A stretch of 53,602 nt of DNA from an uncultured Collinsella sp. (GTDB lineage: Bacteria > Actinomycetota > Coriobacteriia > Coriobacteriales > Coriobacteriaceae): NCBI GenBank assembly GCA_934654515.1, contig CAKUGA010000005.1, positions 1 through 53,602 of the forward strand. Reading direction: 5' to 3'. Below, one piece after another: positions 42,214 to 51,907 of the stretch. Numbering within the stretch: position 1 is the first letter of the stretch; the number at the start of each line of letters is the position of its first letter. A program made the translations under genes and the position numbers. The notes under the pieces were generated by a model. The model made no database searches and was not told where the DNA came from. It worked only from the letters and a program-made list of their open reading frames with translations.

Positions 42214-43563
42214 TTACTTTGGCGCCCTGCCGCTACGGTCGCGCTCGCTTTGCTCTACGCGCCATTCTTCCCAACCGCGTCCGGCAGGCTGCCAGAACGC
42301 GCCGCGCTCCAGTCCCTCGGGCAAATAGCGCTGATCGACCCAGCCTTCGGGATAATCATGTGGATACTTATACACACCGTATTCATCGCTGCCCGGGCGA
42401 TGGCGATCGCGCAGATAACTCGGCACCTCGCGAAGCCCACTGCTGTGGATATCGGCCAGCGCCGCATCGATCGAAGCCTCGCACGCGTTGGATTTAGGCG
42501 CCAAGCACACATAGAGTGCAGCCTGAGCCAGGTTAATTCGGCACTCGGGATAGCCAATGACCTCGGCAGACTTAAACGCGGCTTGCGCCACCAAAAGTGC
42601 CTGCGGATCGGCATTGCCAACATCCTCAGAAGCCTGAATCATAATGCGGCGGGCGATAAACTTAGGATCCTCCCCCGCGTCGATCATGCGCGCGAGCCAA
42701 TAGATCGTGGCATCGGGGTCGCTGCCGCGCATAGACTTAATAAACGCACTGATAATGTCGTAGTGCATGTCGCCGTTTTTGTCATACGAAAAACCGCGAC
42801 GCGGATTGGCAATCTTCACGTCATCCACGGTGATAGGATAGCGCTCCCCTGCCGCCGGAGCCGGCGTCCCCTCGGTATCGGGACGCGTGACGGCAATCTC
42901 GCTCGCCAGCTCGAGCGTCGTCAGGGCCGAGCGTGCATCGCCCGCAGCCAGCGTACAGATGGTCTTAACCGTATCCTCATCGGCCGAGAACTTGCCGTTC
43001 AAACCCTGCGGCGCCTCGAGTGCACGCTCGATGAGCGTGGCGATATCCTCGTCCTTCAGGTGATCAAGCTCTACCACGCGCCCACGCGACAACAGTGCGG
43101 AGTTGACCTCGAAGTACGGGTTCTCGGTCGTGGCGCCGATCATAATGACGGTACGGTTTTCAACCGCATGCAAAAGCGCATCCTGCTGCGACTTCGAAAA
43201 ACGGTGAATCTCGTCGATGAACAAGATGGTACGTCGGTCATACGTATTCAGGCGCGTCTTTGCCTCGTCGATCACGCGACGCAGGTCCTTCACGGTACCC
43301 GTGACGGCGCTGACCTCAACAAACTCGCTCTTGGTATGGTTGGCGATGATATGCGCCAGCGTCGTCTTGCCCGTACCGGCAGGCCCGTACAGGATCACGC
43401 TCGATAGCACATCATGTTCAATCGCAGCACGCAGCCACGAGCCCTTACCGACGGCCTTTTGCTGGCCCACGTACTCATCAAGCGTGTTGGGCCGCATGCG
43501 CACCGCAAGCGGCGCATTCTGAAAGGAACGCTCGCGCGTCGAAGCAGAAAAAAGGTCGTCCAT
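42214..43563 (-). CDS. rarA: Replication-associated recombination ATPase RarA
   Basis: AAA+ clamp-loader-like ATPase of replication-fork maintenance (MgsA/RarA), 449 aa. Walker A YGPAGTGKTTLAH (about residue 50), Walker B ILFIDEIHRF, sensor ATTENPYFEVN, and the family C-terminal domain (GSDPDATIYWLARMIDAGED). Start ambiguous: ATG at 43563 has GGGA about 7 nt upstream; ATGs at 43569, 43578 and 43581 are in frame. Confidence 0.93.
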   Translation of the reverse strand: MDDLFSASTRERSFQNAPLAVRMRPNTLDEYVGQQKAVGKGSWLRAAIEHDVLSSVILYGPAGTGKTTLAHIIANHTKSEFVEVSAVTGTVKDLRRVIDEAKTRLNTYDRRTILFIDEIHRFSKSQQDALLHAVENRTVIMIGATTENPYFEVNSALLSRGRVVELDHLKDEDIATLIERALEAPQGLNGKFSADEDTVKTICTLAAGDARSALTTLELASEIAVTRPDTEGTPAPAAGERYPITVDDVKIANPRRGFSYDKNGDMHYDIISAFIKSMRGSDPDATIYWLARMIDAGEDPKFIARRIMIQASEDVGNADPQALLVAQAAFKSAEVIGYPECRINLAQAALYVCLAPKSNACEASIDAALADIHSSGLREVPSYLRDRHRPGSDEYGVYKYPHDYPEGWVDQRYLPEGLERGAFWQPAGRGWEEWRVEQSERDRSGRAPK

Positions 43564-43623
43564 AGCCATCCCGTGCATCATTCAAAATCGTTGTTGACCA
43601 ACAGTATACCGAAAGGATACGAA

Positions 43624-44871
43624 CTACCGTTCGTTAATATAGGTGCGGTGCGGAAACTTTAGACCCGGGAACAACTTACTCGTCAGCTCGCAGAAATAGC
43701 CATCCGTCATGCTCGCAATGTAATCCACCACGACTTGGTCCTTATCGTCCTGCCATGCATAGGTACGGTCGTAGTAGGAAAGCTGCTGCTCAATGCGCGA
43801 AATGTGGTGCTTAAAGATGTAGGAGTACTCGTCGCCTTCGTTTATATCCTGCAGGCAACGGTCGTAGAGCTTTTCGAACGCCTCGCGCAGCTCCGCTTCG
43901 GAGTCGCCTTCGATACCGCCCTTACTATAGATCTTCTCGTAGTTCTCGCGCTTAGCGCGGCGGATTTCCTTGAACAAGTCCTCGCTCATCTCGATGCGCG
44001 ACTTGCCATAGCTGTTCTCAACGATATCGATGGAGGCATGCGTAAGAATCCAGCTGTTGTACGCACCGCCCAGGCCATCGTCAAAAGCATCGGGCGACAG
44101 CAGGCCTGCCGCAATGGCATCCTGGCGATCACGCCCCACGTAGGCAAGGATATCCGAGATGCGAACCACGCAGCCCTCGAGCGTCATGGGGCGCAGGTGT
44201 TCAATCGCGCTATAGCCTGTGGCAATGCATTCCTCGACGGTTCGGTCGAACTGGTCAAAGGAACCCATGTCCGAAAGCTCAAAAACACGCTGTTCGTACT
44301 CGCCGTTGTGGCATAGCACGCCATCGAGTGTCTGAAGCGACACGTTGCGGCCATACAGGGCGTCGAGCACGCGCACCGACTGCACGTTATGGAAAAAGAA
44401 GCGGCCGGTACGCTCATGATAGATATCGTTGAGGAATCGCTCACCGGCATGGCCGAAGGGCGTGTGGCCCAAGTCGTGGCCCAGGCCAATCGCCTCGATC
44501 AGATCGCAGTTGAGCCCCAGGGCGCGGCCGATGTCGCGCGCAATGCGCGAGACAAGCTGCACGTGCAAACCGCGGCGCGACAGATCATCATTGCTACGGA
44601 AGCTAAAGACCTGCGTTTTGCCTGCATAACGCGTGTACGCCGGAAGATGAAGAATCTTTTCGGTATCGCGCGTAAAGGCAGGACGCATAAGCGTGCCTTT
44701 GTCGGCAGCGCGATCAATACGACGAATGACCTGATCGTCGTTGCAACGATACGGGTTGACAGCACCCGAAGCACGATCGGCGGAAATGCACTCGACAAGT
44801 TCGGGCGACAACGCCGAGGGAATACGATCCATGCGCGCCTTAATGACGGCCGTTTCTTGATTAGTTGCCAT
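43624..44871 (-). CDS. Deoxyguanosinetriphosphate triphosphohydrolase-like protein
   Basis: HD-domain nucleotidase of the Dgt family, 415 aa; may hydrolyse dNTPs to the nucleoside and triphosphate. Motif LHVQLVSRIARDIG, the HD centre GLGHDLGHTPFGHAGE (about residues 103-118) and a later Asp are present. ATG at 44871 has AAGGAG 6 nt upstream. It precedes rarA with a 60-nt gap. Confidence 0.9.
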   Translation of the reverse strand: MATNQETAVIKARMDRIPSALSPELVECISADRASGAVNPYRCNDDQVIRRIDRAADKGTLMRPAFTRDTEKILHLPAYTRYAGKTQVFSFRSNDDLSRRGLHVQLVSRIARDIGRALGLNCDLIEAIGLGHDLGHTPFGHAGERFLNDIYHERTGRFFFHNVQSVRVLDALYGRNVSLQTLDGVLCHNGEYEQRVFELSDMGSFDQFDRTVEECIATGYSAIEHLRPMTLEGCVVRISDILAYVGRDRQDAIAAGLLSPDAFDDGLGGAYNSWILTHASIDIVENSYGKSRIEMSEDLFKEIRRAKRENYEKIYSKGGIEGDSEAELREAFEKLYDRCLQDINEGDEYSYIFKHHISRIEQQLSYYDRTYAWQDDKDQVVVDYIASMTDGYFCELTSKLFPGLKFPHRTYINER

Positions 44872-44902
44872 GGCATGCTCCTTAAGAAGGATGCGCAATC
44901 GG

Positions 44903-45325
44903 TTACAATGTGCAGCCCACGACCACGATTATGGCAAAAATCGGCACCAAAAACGGCAGCAAAGGCAGGGAGCGCGATTTTGTGAAGAGGCAGGAGAGGG
45001 CAAGGGCCAGGAGCGCGACGGCAAATGCCACGATGCCGCCCATAGGGTCAAGCGTGCAAAGCGCGAAGAGTGCCTTGGCATCTCCCATGCCGATGCCCGT
45101 GGTTTGACGGAGGCGCCGCCAAAGCGACTCAGTCAGCACAAGAGAAAGGTACACGATGACCGCAAGGCCAGCGTGGTCAAGTGCCGTGTTCAAGCCCGCA
45201 TCCAGCCACACGCCCGCAAACGCCGCCACCGCACACGCGCCGGCAAGCTCATTGGGAAAGCGTCGCTCACGGGCATCAATCGCCGCGCCGGCAAAGACGC
45301 AGATCCAAAATGGGATATAGACCAC
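44903..45325 (-). CDS. Prepilin peptidase (A24/TadV-CpaA type)
   Basis: 140-aa polytopic aspartic protease. Both catalytic motifs are seen: D-A-R-E-R-R-F-P-N near the start (D17) and GMGDAKAL in the middle. It lacks the N-terminal methylase domain of PilD, so it fits the TadV/CpaA form. It starts at GTG (45325), preceded by GGGAGG 6 nt upstream. No pilin, ATPase or tad gene is adjacent. Confidence 0.85.
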   Translation of the reverse strand: MVYIPFWICVFAGAAIDARERRFPNELAGACAVAAFAGVWLDAGLNTALDHAGLAVIVYLSLVLTESLWRRLRQTTGIGMGDAKALFALCTLDPMGGIVAFAVALLALALSCLFTKSRSLPLLPFLVPIFAIIVVVGCTL

Positions 45326-45357
45326 AGGAGACCTCCCGGGACAGCCCTCTCAAAAGC

Positions 45358-45400
45358 AAAAACCACCACAAAGGTGCCTGCCCCCTTTGTGGTGGTTTTG
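45358..45400. terminator. CCACCACAAAGG hairpin between GT2 and prepilin peptidase genes
   Basis: Arms AAAACCACCACAAAGG and CCTTTGTGGTGGTTTT form a perfect 16-bp stem around a short GC-rich loop. Terminator-like in both directions. Its loop motif (GGGGGCAGGCACC on the minus strand) resembles GGGGACAGGCACC in the hairpin at 53001. Confidence 0.85.
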
Positions 45401-45407
45401 GCGGTGG

Positions 45408-46703
45408 TTATTTGGCGCCTTGCATGACCTCGTCGAGGGTAACGTTGACGGCGTGCTGCGTCGGAACCCAGTCGACCTTTAGGAACAGTGCAGCCACCGT
45501 GATGGGGATATAGCTGAACATAAAGATCGGGAAGGTAAACAGGTTGGTCACCAAACGCCACTTTTGCGCGCAATGAATGTGCTTGTACTCGAAGATGGTC
45601 GTGAGTAGCGCCAAGATAAAGAAGGTCTGGTACATCATGACAAAGGTCATGATGAGCGAAGCGGCACAAGCCTGCATCTCGACCTCGGTGGCCAAGAAGC
45701 CGTGCGAAAGCCCGCCCACGATGAGGAAGGTCGCGTTGGCGAGCATGGAGATCAGGGACAGCAGCATGCCCGGAGCGATGGTCATAAACATGTCATATGC
45801 GGCAAAGCGATGATAGCGAAACGTCGATTTTACAAGATGCTTACCGTAGGTAAAGAACACCTGGTAGAAGCCCTTGGTCCAGCGCATGCGCTGCTTCCAG
45901 GAAGCCTTAAACGTCACGGGTTGCTCGTCAAAGAACTCAGCCGGCGCATAGCCAATACGAATGCCGTGAATGGCGCAGAACGTGGTGAACTGAATATCCT
46001 CGGTTAGCGTGTGGAACTGCCAGCCGTGCATGCCCTCGATAACGCTGGCGGAGATAAGGTAGCCAGAACCCGAGACGGCGCAGGACGTCTTGCAGATATT
46101 GCGCGCGTTGTTGAGAAAGCGCGCCTCGCGCAGATACCACGTAGCATTAGCCGCTGAGATCCACGAGCTGCCGAAGTTCTTGGAGTTACGATAGCTCGTG
46201 ACCACATGAAAGCCCTGGTCAAAAGCATCATTCATCTTGGAGACGTAATCGCGGGAGATGACGTTATCGGCGTCAAAGATGAAATAGCCCTCAAAAGTAT
46301 CGGGATACTCGTTGAGAATGCGATCAAAACCAAAGTCCATGACCCAGCTCTTGCCCTTACGGGCCAGGTCATTACGCTCATAGACGACGGCGCCCGCCTC
46401 GCGCGCGAGCTGCGCCGTGTTGTCGGTGCAGGCATCGGCGACCACGAAGACCTCAATAAGCTCGGACGGATAATCCTGGTCCTTGATGGAGCGAACAAGG
46501 TTGGCGATCACGGCCTCCTCGTTATGCGCCGCGATAAAGAAGGCATAACGATGCAGCTTTTTGGCCTTAGGGGGCGCGACCTCACCACGGAGAGCGCCAA
46601 TGACAAAGAAGACCACCTGGTACAGAAAGCAGACCGTAAGCAGCGTAACCACAATCTGGTTAAAGATCACGATGGGTGTGTTGGTTTGTAAAAAGGCGAG
46701 CAT
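45408..46703 (-). CDS. Membrane glycosyltransferase family 2
   Basis: 431-aa inverting glycosyltransferase. An N-terminal membrane helix is followed by the GT2 domain with VVADACTDNT, the metal-binding DADN (YFIFDADNVI), a TEDI acceptor-base motif and QRMRW-TKG (Q-x-x-RW), then about four C-terminal helices. The Q-x-x-RW signature is typical of processive polysaccharide synthases (cellulose, hyaluronan, PNAG type), but the product cannot be inferred. ATG at 46703 has GGGAG 5 nt upstream. Confidence 0.85.
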   Translation of the reverse strand: MLAFLQTNTPIVIFNQIVVTLLTVCFLYQVVFFVIGALRGEVAPPKAKKLHRYAFFIAAHNEEAVIANLVRSIKDQDYPSELIEVFVVADACTDNTAQLAREAGAVVYERNDLARKGKSWVMDFGFDRILNEYPDTFEGYFIFDADNVISRDYVSKMNDAFDQGFHVVTSYRNSKNFGSSWISAANATWYLREARFLNNARNICKTSCAVSGSGYLISASVIEGMHGWQFHTLTEDIQFTTFCAIHGIRIGYAPAEFFDEQPVTFKASWKQRMRWTKGFYQVFFTYGKHLVKSTFRYHRFAAYDMFMTIAPGMLLSLISMLANATFLIVGGLSHGFLATEVEMQACAASLIMTFVMMYQTFFILALLTTIFEYKHIHCAQKWRLVTNLFTFPIFMFSYIPITVAALFLKVDWVPTQHAVNVTLDEVMQGAK

Positions 46704-46785
46704 GCAGGCTCCCAGCATCGCGTTACGTAAACAACCGTATATCTTACCGCAGGCTAACCGAGTTCAAGAAACCACCTAATACTGG

Positions 46786-47799
46786 CTAGACTTCGAGCAG
46801 ACCGAGCTGCGGAACGATTTCGTCGCCAGCAGCGGTGCGGCCAAGCGAACGCGAGGCCAGATCGTCAAGAACCGCAGCGAGATCCCACGGTAGCTCGTCG
46901 CGGCACTCAATGCGCTCCCCCGTCACGGGATGGTCGAATGCGACGCGCCAGGAATGAAGGAATTGCCTGGTCAGACCCTGGTCGGCGCGTGCATCGCACT
47001 TGCCATAGAGTGGATCGCCCACGCAGGCGTGGTTGATGTGGCGCATATGCACGCGAATCTGATGCGTGCGGCCGGTAAACAGGTGGCACTCGACGAGCGT
47101 GTAGCCGTCGTCAAAACGCGTGGAATCAAAACGCTCAAGGACCTTGAAGGTCGTAATGGCCTGGCGCGCGAAAGGATCGTCCGAAACCGCCATCTTGACA
47201 CGGTCGCGCGTAGAACGGGCGATACCGGTGTTAATGGTGCCCTCGTCCATGGCAATGTGGCCGTGGACGAGCGTAATGTAGCGGCGGTCGAGCGTACGCG
47301 TGCGGATAAGATTCTGGAGCGCGCGCTGGGTGTCGTCGCCTTTTGCCGCGAGCATAAGGCCCGAGGTGTCACGATCCAGGCGATGTACGATGCCGGGGCG
47401 GTCCTCACCCTGCACGGTGCCCAGATGGTCGATGCCACAGTGATAGACCAAGGCGTTCGCAAGGGTGCCGCTCTCGTGGCCATGAGCGGGATGGCACACC
47501 AGACCGCGCTGCTTGGAGAGCACGATGAGGTAGTCGTCCTCGTAGCGGATATCGAGGGGAATGGACTCGGGAATCACGTCGGTGGGATCGTGCGGCTCAG
47601 GCAAATCGACCGAAATACGGTCGCCGGAACGCACAGCATACTTTTTTGACAGGCATGTCTCGCCGTTGACGGCAACGGCGCCGCCCTCGATCAGATGCGC
47701 GCAAGCGGAGCGCGTGGGGCAGCCGTCGTTGGCGCCCAGATAGGCGTCGAGACGCTGGCCAGCGGTATCGTCGGCAACGAGAATATGGATGTCGGCCAT
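46786..47799 (-). CDS. RluA/RluD-family pseudouridine synthase
   Basis: 337 aa with an N-terminal S4 domain (GQRLDAYLG; HLIEGGAVAVNGE) and the pseudouridylate synthase domain bearing the catalytic Asp in HRLDRDTSGLM and the FTGRTHQIRVH motif. Likely modifies 23S rRNA in the RluD manner. It starts at ATG overlapping the stop of lspA (TAATG). Confidence 0.92.
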   Translation of the reverse strand: MADIHILVADDTAGQRLDAYLGANDGCPTRSACAHLIEGGAVAVNGETCLSKKYAVRSGDRISVDLPEPHDPTDVIPESIPLDIRYEDDYLIVLSKQRGLVCHPAHGHESGTLANALVYHCGIDHLGTVQGEDRPGIVHRLDRDTSGLMLAAKGDDTQRALQNLIRTRTLDRRYITLVHGHIAMDEGTINTGIARSTRDRVKMAVSDDPFARQAITTFKVLERFDSTRFDDGYTLVECHLFTGRTHQIRVHMRHINHACVGDPLYGKCDARADQGLTRQFLHSWRVAFDHPVTGERIECRDELPWDLAAVLDDLASRSLGRTAAGDEIVPQLGLLEV

Positions 47800-48398
47800 T
47801 AGCGCTCATTCCTTTCGCGAATCTTGCGGGCACGCTCCCCACGTTGTTTGGCCTTGCGCTTGGCGCGGGCCTCGTCACGGGCGTTAAGCTCGGCGGTCGC
47901 ATCGACCTCGCGGGCTGCAGGGCTCAAGAACATGTAGCCGATGAGGGCGAGCACGACGCCCAAGGTAATGCCAATATCGGCCACATTGAAGACGGGAAAG
48001 TCGATGAAGGTGGTGGCAATAAAATCGGTCACGAAGCCAAAAGCCAAACGATCGATAGCGTTGCCGATAGCACCGCCCGCGACCATCGCCATGCCCACAA
48101 CCTCAAGATGGGCGAGCTGGGGTGCACGAACGAGGTACACAGCAATAGCGATAATGACCGCCAACGCCAGCACGGCAAACGCGATGCCATGCCCCTCGCC
48201 CATGCTAAAGGCGGCACCGATATTGCGGACAAACATAAAGTCGATGACACCAGGGATGACGGTCACATGCAAAGCGTCGCCCACGGCACGAACCGCAAGC
48301 TTAGTCAGCTGGTCAACAAGCAGCACAACCAGTGCCACCCCACCAGCAACACCCAACCGCCAACGCAAAGACGGCGTCATATCCCCATCACGACCCAA
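47799..48398 (-). CDS. lspA: Lipoprotein signal peptidase LspA
   Basis: Cleaves signal peptides from prolipoproteins after lipidation. 199 aa with four membrane helices and the catalytic Asp pair in GNAIDRLAFGFVTDF and VFNVADIGI. The C-terminal 40 residues are basic (KRKAKQRGERARKIRERNER). Start: TTG at 48398 has AGGGGA 5 nt upstream; the alternative ATG at 48380 has GGGG too close to it. It overlaps the rlu gene by one base. Adjacent lspA-rluD is a conserved pair. Confidence 0.93.
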   Translation of the reverse strand: MGRDGDMTPSLRWRLGVAGGVALVVLLVDQLTKLAVRAVGDALHVTVIPGVIDFMFVRNIGAAFSMGEGHGIAFAVLALAVIIAIAVYLVRAPQLAHLEVVGMAMVAGGAIGNAIDRLAFGFVTDFIATTFIDFPVFNVADIGITLGVVLALIGYMFLSPAAREVDATAELNARDEARAKRKAKQRGERARKIRERNER

Positions 48399-48514
48399 AG
48401 AAATCCCCTACCCTCAAGAACATAGAACAACGTCTAACGCAAATAACCATCTTATATTGCCACACGCAGAGCGCGCGACATATTCGCTAACGTCAGATAA
48501 ATAACCAGCATAAA

Positions 48515-48547
48515 AGAAAGCGGCATTCCGAATAACGGAATGCCGCT
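48515..48547 (-). terminator. Terminator after ileS
   Basis: Minus-strand stem AGCGGCATTCCG/CGGAATGCCGCT (12 bp, perfect; 5-nt loop) followed by TTCTTTT, about 70 nt beyond the stop. Confidence 0.92.
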
Positions 48548-48619
48548 TTTATTCAGCAGAGCAAATGGACCGAAGGCGTCCAGATTCTCCCTATAACTAA
48601 AATGCCGAGTTACCGTGCC

Positions 48620-51421
48620 TTAAAGGGCATTCGCGCAGCGCTTGCAGATGTGAGCGTGACCGTTGTACTCGCCGACGGTGGTGCGGTAGTTCCAGCAACG
48701 GTCGCAGCACTCGCCCTCGGCTGCCTCGATGGCAACGGAGAGTTCCTCGCCCTGGGTCAGCTCAACATCCGAGACGATGTAGAACTCGGCCAGGTCGACG
48801 GCCTTATCACCGGTCAGCAGCGCGTACATCTCGGCGGGAACGACCGCCTTGACGCGGACCTGCTGGCTCTTGGTGAAGGTGCCGGCAGAACGGGCATCCT
48901 CAAGCGCCTTGGTCACGGCGCTACGGAGCTCGAGAGAAGCCTCGAGCACGCCCTCAAACTCATTGGCCTCGTCAACCGTGATGGGCGACTTGTACCAATC
49001 GAGCAGCGCGGCGTACTTCTGGTGATCGACGCAGCCGGCGGGCGCATAGGCCATGGCCTCGTCGACCGTGTAGGACAGGATCGGCTGCAGGTCGCGCATG
49101 AGCATCGAGAAGAGCTCGGCCAGCACGGTCTGGGCGCTGCGGCGCTCGAGCGAGCCGGGCTTGTCGCAGTACAGACGGTCCTTCAGGGCGTCGAGGTACA
49201 CGTTGGAAAGCTCGGTAACCACGAAGTCGTAAAGCGCACGGTAGGCGCGCGGGAACTCGTAGCAAGAGTAAGCGTCGTCGACCTCGGCCTGGACCTGGGT
49301 CAGACGGGCAACCATGAGCTTGTCGAGCGGCAGCAGGTCGGCAAAGGCGACGCCGTCGGTCTCGGGCTCAAACTGACCCTCGAGCTCGGAGAGCAGGAAG
49401 CGCAGCGTGTTGCGGAAACGACGGTAGGCATCGGACGTACGAGCAAGGATCTCGTGGTCGATAGAAACGTCGGAGCTGGTGTCGACGGAGGCAACCCACA
49501 GGCGAATGATGTCGGCGCCCATCTCGTCACAGACCTTATTGGGGTCGATGACGTTGCCGAGCGACTTGGACATCTTGCGGCCCTGGCCGTCGAGGGTGAA
49601 GCCCTGCGAGACGACCGCCTTATAAGGAGCGTGGCCGTTGGCGCCCACCGAGGTGAGCAGCGAGCTCTGGAACCAACCGCGGTGCTGGTCGGAGCCCTCG
49701 AGATACACGTCCGCCGGATACTCCAGCTCGGGGCGATACTCGCAAACGGCCTTCCAGGAGACGCCGGAGTCCCACCACACGTCGAGGATGTCCTTATCGG
49801 CCTTGAGGTGATGGCCGCCGCACTTGGGGCAAACGCAGGCCTCGCCCAGGTAGCTCTCGGGAGCATCGGTGAACCAGGCGTCGGAGCCCTTCTCGTGGAA
49901 GAGCTTGATGACGGCGTCGAGCGTGGCGTCGTTCATGACCTTCTCGCCGCAGTCGGCGCAGGTGTAGCTGGGAATAGGCACGCCCCAGTTGCGCTGACGG
50001 CTGATGCACCAGTCGGGACGCTGCTCGACCATGGCGCCAATGCGGTTGGCGGCGTGAGCCGGATACCACTTGACGTTCTCGCGAACCTCTTTGCCAGCCT
50101 GCTCGCGCAAACCGGTCTTGTCCATCGAGACAAACCACTGGTCGGTAGCACGGAAAAGCACCGGGTGCTTGCAGCGCCAGCAGTGCGGATAGCTGTGCGT
50201 GATCTTCTTCTCGAGGACCAGGGTGCCGCGCTCACGTAGGAACTCGATGATGTGCAGGTTGGCCTCATCGGTATCCATACCGCTAAAGGGACCACCGGTG
50301 CCAAACTCCTCGCCGGTGTAGAACTTGCCGTCGTCATCGACCGGCATGCAGATATCGGTGATGCCCTCCTTGAGGCAGGCAAAGTAGTCGTCGACGCCGT
50401 GACCGGGCGAGTTGTGGACGATACCGGTACCGTCGTCGACACCGACGTAATCGGCCAGCAGCGCCACGCCCTCAACACCGTCAAAGATCGGCTGCTTGTA
50501 GTGGATGTGGTGGAAGGTCTCGGCTGGGACCACATAGGGCTTGCCGTCGACCATAACCGGGGTGTACTCCCAGCCAAACTCCTCGCAGCATTTGGGAGCC
50601 AGGTCCTTGAGCATGACCTCCGCACGACCCTCATGCTCAACGGCGACATAGGCGGCGCCGGGCTTAAGGGAAACGGCCTGGTCGGAGGGGATGGTCCACG
50701 GCGTGGTCGTCCAGATGATAAAGTCGACCGGCCCGTCGAAGCCCTCGAGACCGGCGGGCTTAGTGGTCATCTCAAAGCGGACGAAAATGGAGGGGCTCGT
50801 CTCGTCGGAGTACTCGATCTCGGCCTCGGCCAGCGCGGTATGGCAGTGCTTGCACCAGTGAACCGGCTTGTGGCCGCGATAGATCATGCCCTTGTCGAAC
50901 ATGGCCTTGAAAACCTCGATGTCGGCGGCGTCATGCTGGTGATAAAGCGTCAGGTAGGGGTTGTCCCAGTCGCCGAGCACGCCCAAGCGACGGAAACCGG
51001 CCTTCTGCAGCTCGATGTTCTCGACAGCGAACTCGTTGCAGAGCTCACGGATCTTGGCCGTGGGGGTCTGGTTGAACTTCTCGGTTCCGAGCTTCTCCTC
51101 GACCTTGTGCTCGATCGGCTGGCCGTGGCAGTCCCAACCGGGAACATAGGGAACCTCATAGCCCTGCATCATCCAGTAACGGTTAATCATGTCCTTGGAG
51201 ATCTTGTTCATGGCATGGCCGATGTGGATCGGGCCGTTGGCGTACGGAGGGCCGTCGTGCAGCACGAACTTCTTGTGACCCTCGTTCTTCTTCAGAACCT
51301 GCTCGTAGACCTTGTTGTCCTGCCAGTCCTTGAGTCGCTTGGGCTCGGACTTGGAAAGACCGGCACGCATGGGAAAACCGGTCTTGGGCAGATTCATCGT
51401 CTGCTTGTACTCGTTTGCCAC
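48620..51421 (-). CDS. ileS: Isoleucyl-tRNA synthetase
   Basis: Class Ia synthetase, 933 aa. HIGH motif PIHIGHAMNK (about residue 65), KMSKS motif GRKMSKSLGN (about residue 610), the editing domain between them and a C-terminal zinc-binding module (CDRCWNY; CKRCANAL). The start is a GTG at 51421 with AAAGGGG 4 nt upstream; it gives the conserved N-terminus. It is controlled by the T-box leader directly upstream. Confidence 0.97.
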   Translation of the reverse strand: MANEYKQTMNLPKTGFPMRAGLSKSEPKRLKDWQDNKVYEQVLKKNEGHKKFVLHDGPPYANGPIHIGHAMNKISKDMINRYWMMQGYEVPYVPGWDCHGQPIEHKVEEKLGTEKFNQTPTAKIRELCNEFAVENIELQKAGFRRLGVLGDWDNPYLTLYHQHDAADIEVFKAMFDKGMIYRGHKPVHWCKHCHTALAEAEIEYSDETSPSIFVRFEMTTKPAGLEGFDGPVDFIIWTTTPWTIPSDQAVSLKPGAAYVAVEHEGRAEVMLKDLAPKCCEEFGWEYTPVMVDGKPYVVPAETFHHIHYKQPIFDGVEGVALLADYVGVDDGTGIVHNSPGHGVDDYFACLKEGITDICMPVDDDGKFYTGEEFGTGGPFSGMDTDEANLHIIEFLRERGTLVLEKKITHSYPHCWRCKHPVLFRATDQWFVSMDKTGLREQAGKEVRENVKWYPAHAANRIGAMVEQRPDWCISRQRNWGVPIPSYTCADCGEKVMNDATLDAVIKLFHEKGSDAWFTDAPESYLGEACVCPKCGGHHLKADKDILDVWWDSGVSWKAVCEYRPELEYPADVYLEGSDQHRGWFQSSLLTSVGANGHAPYKAVVSQGFTLDGQGRKMSKSLGNVIDPNKVCDEMGADIIRLWVASVDTSSDVSIDHEILARTSDAYRRFRNTLRFLLSELEGQFEPETDGVAFADLLPLDKLMVARLTQVQAEVDDAYSCYEFPRAYRALYDFVVTELSNVYLDALKDRLYCDKPGSLERRSAQTVLAELFSMLMRDLQPILSYTVDEAMAYAPAGCVDHQKYAALLDWYKSPITVDEANEFEGVLEASLELRSAVTKALEDARSAGTFTKSQQVRVKAVVPAEMYALLTGDKAVDLAEFYIVSDVELTQGEELSVAIEAAEGECCDRCWNYRTTVGEYNGHAHICKRCANAL

Positions 51422-51424
51422 GGT

Positions 51425-51775
51425 ACCCCTTTCATGTCGTGGGCGCGCACGCCCGTTGGGCACCAAAAAAGCGCCCGTCCCTGCAAGCTGGGACGAAGCG
51501 CCACAAAACGGGCCGCGTGCCCGCAAAAGCTCTTCGCTTAACCACCCAGCTTAGATGCCCTCGCCCGCATTACAGCGCGCTCGCATCCGTTACTCGGCTG
51601 GCCTGTATCGACGACCATCTCGGCGATGTCTACTAAGACGTGCCTGCGCGGCGCGTCCGTTGGGACCGCAGCTCCGGGGTGATTTTCATCGGTCGCATGC
51701 GCGGGCTCTCAGCACTCCCCGCTCTCTGTAGCATGCGGATGGCCGACTACTCGTCCCCATCAACGCTTATGCGAA
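51425..51775 (-). promoter_or_regulatory. T-box riboswitch of ileS
   Basis: Minus-strand leader. Stem I contains GACGAGTAGTC, AGAGAGCGGG and CTGAGAGCCCGC, and the specifier loop GAAAATCAC with the Ile codon ATC at 51681-51683. The T-box bulge TGGTTAA lies at 51538-51544; UGGU matches a discriminator A, as expected for tRNA-Ile. AAGCTGGG/CCCAGCTT (51545-51552 with 51485-51492) plus CGAAG/CTTCG form the antiterminator. The competing terminator is at 51471-51502 with six T at 51465-51470. Uncharged tRNA-Ile should allow read-through. Candidate promoter TTCGAC-17-CATACT lies just upstream of 51775. Confidence 0.9.
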
Positions 51776-51907
51776 GTATGCTAGCACGTTCCGCGCCGTC
51801 GAAAAACCCTCAACATTGGTTTCATACTTTAGGAATTTCTCGCTGCCGCAAGCACTCACTTGGAGCAAAATACCTGAAAGCACTTTATCTAGCGAAAGAA
51901 GGCTCCT

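Noticed and set aside
48380..48398. lspA starting at the ATG at 48380
   Set aside because: The GGGG run is only 3-4 nt from that ATG; the TTG at 48398 has AGGGGA at proper spacing.
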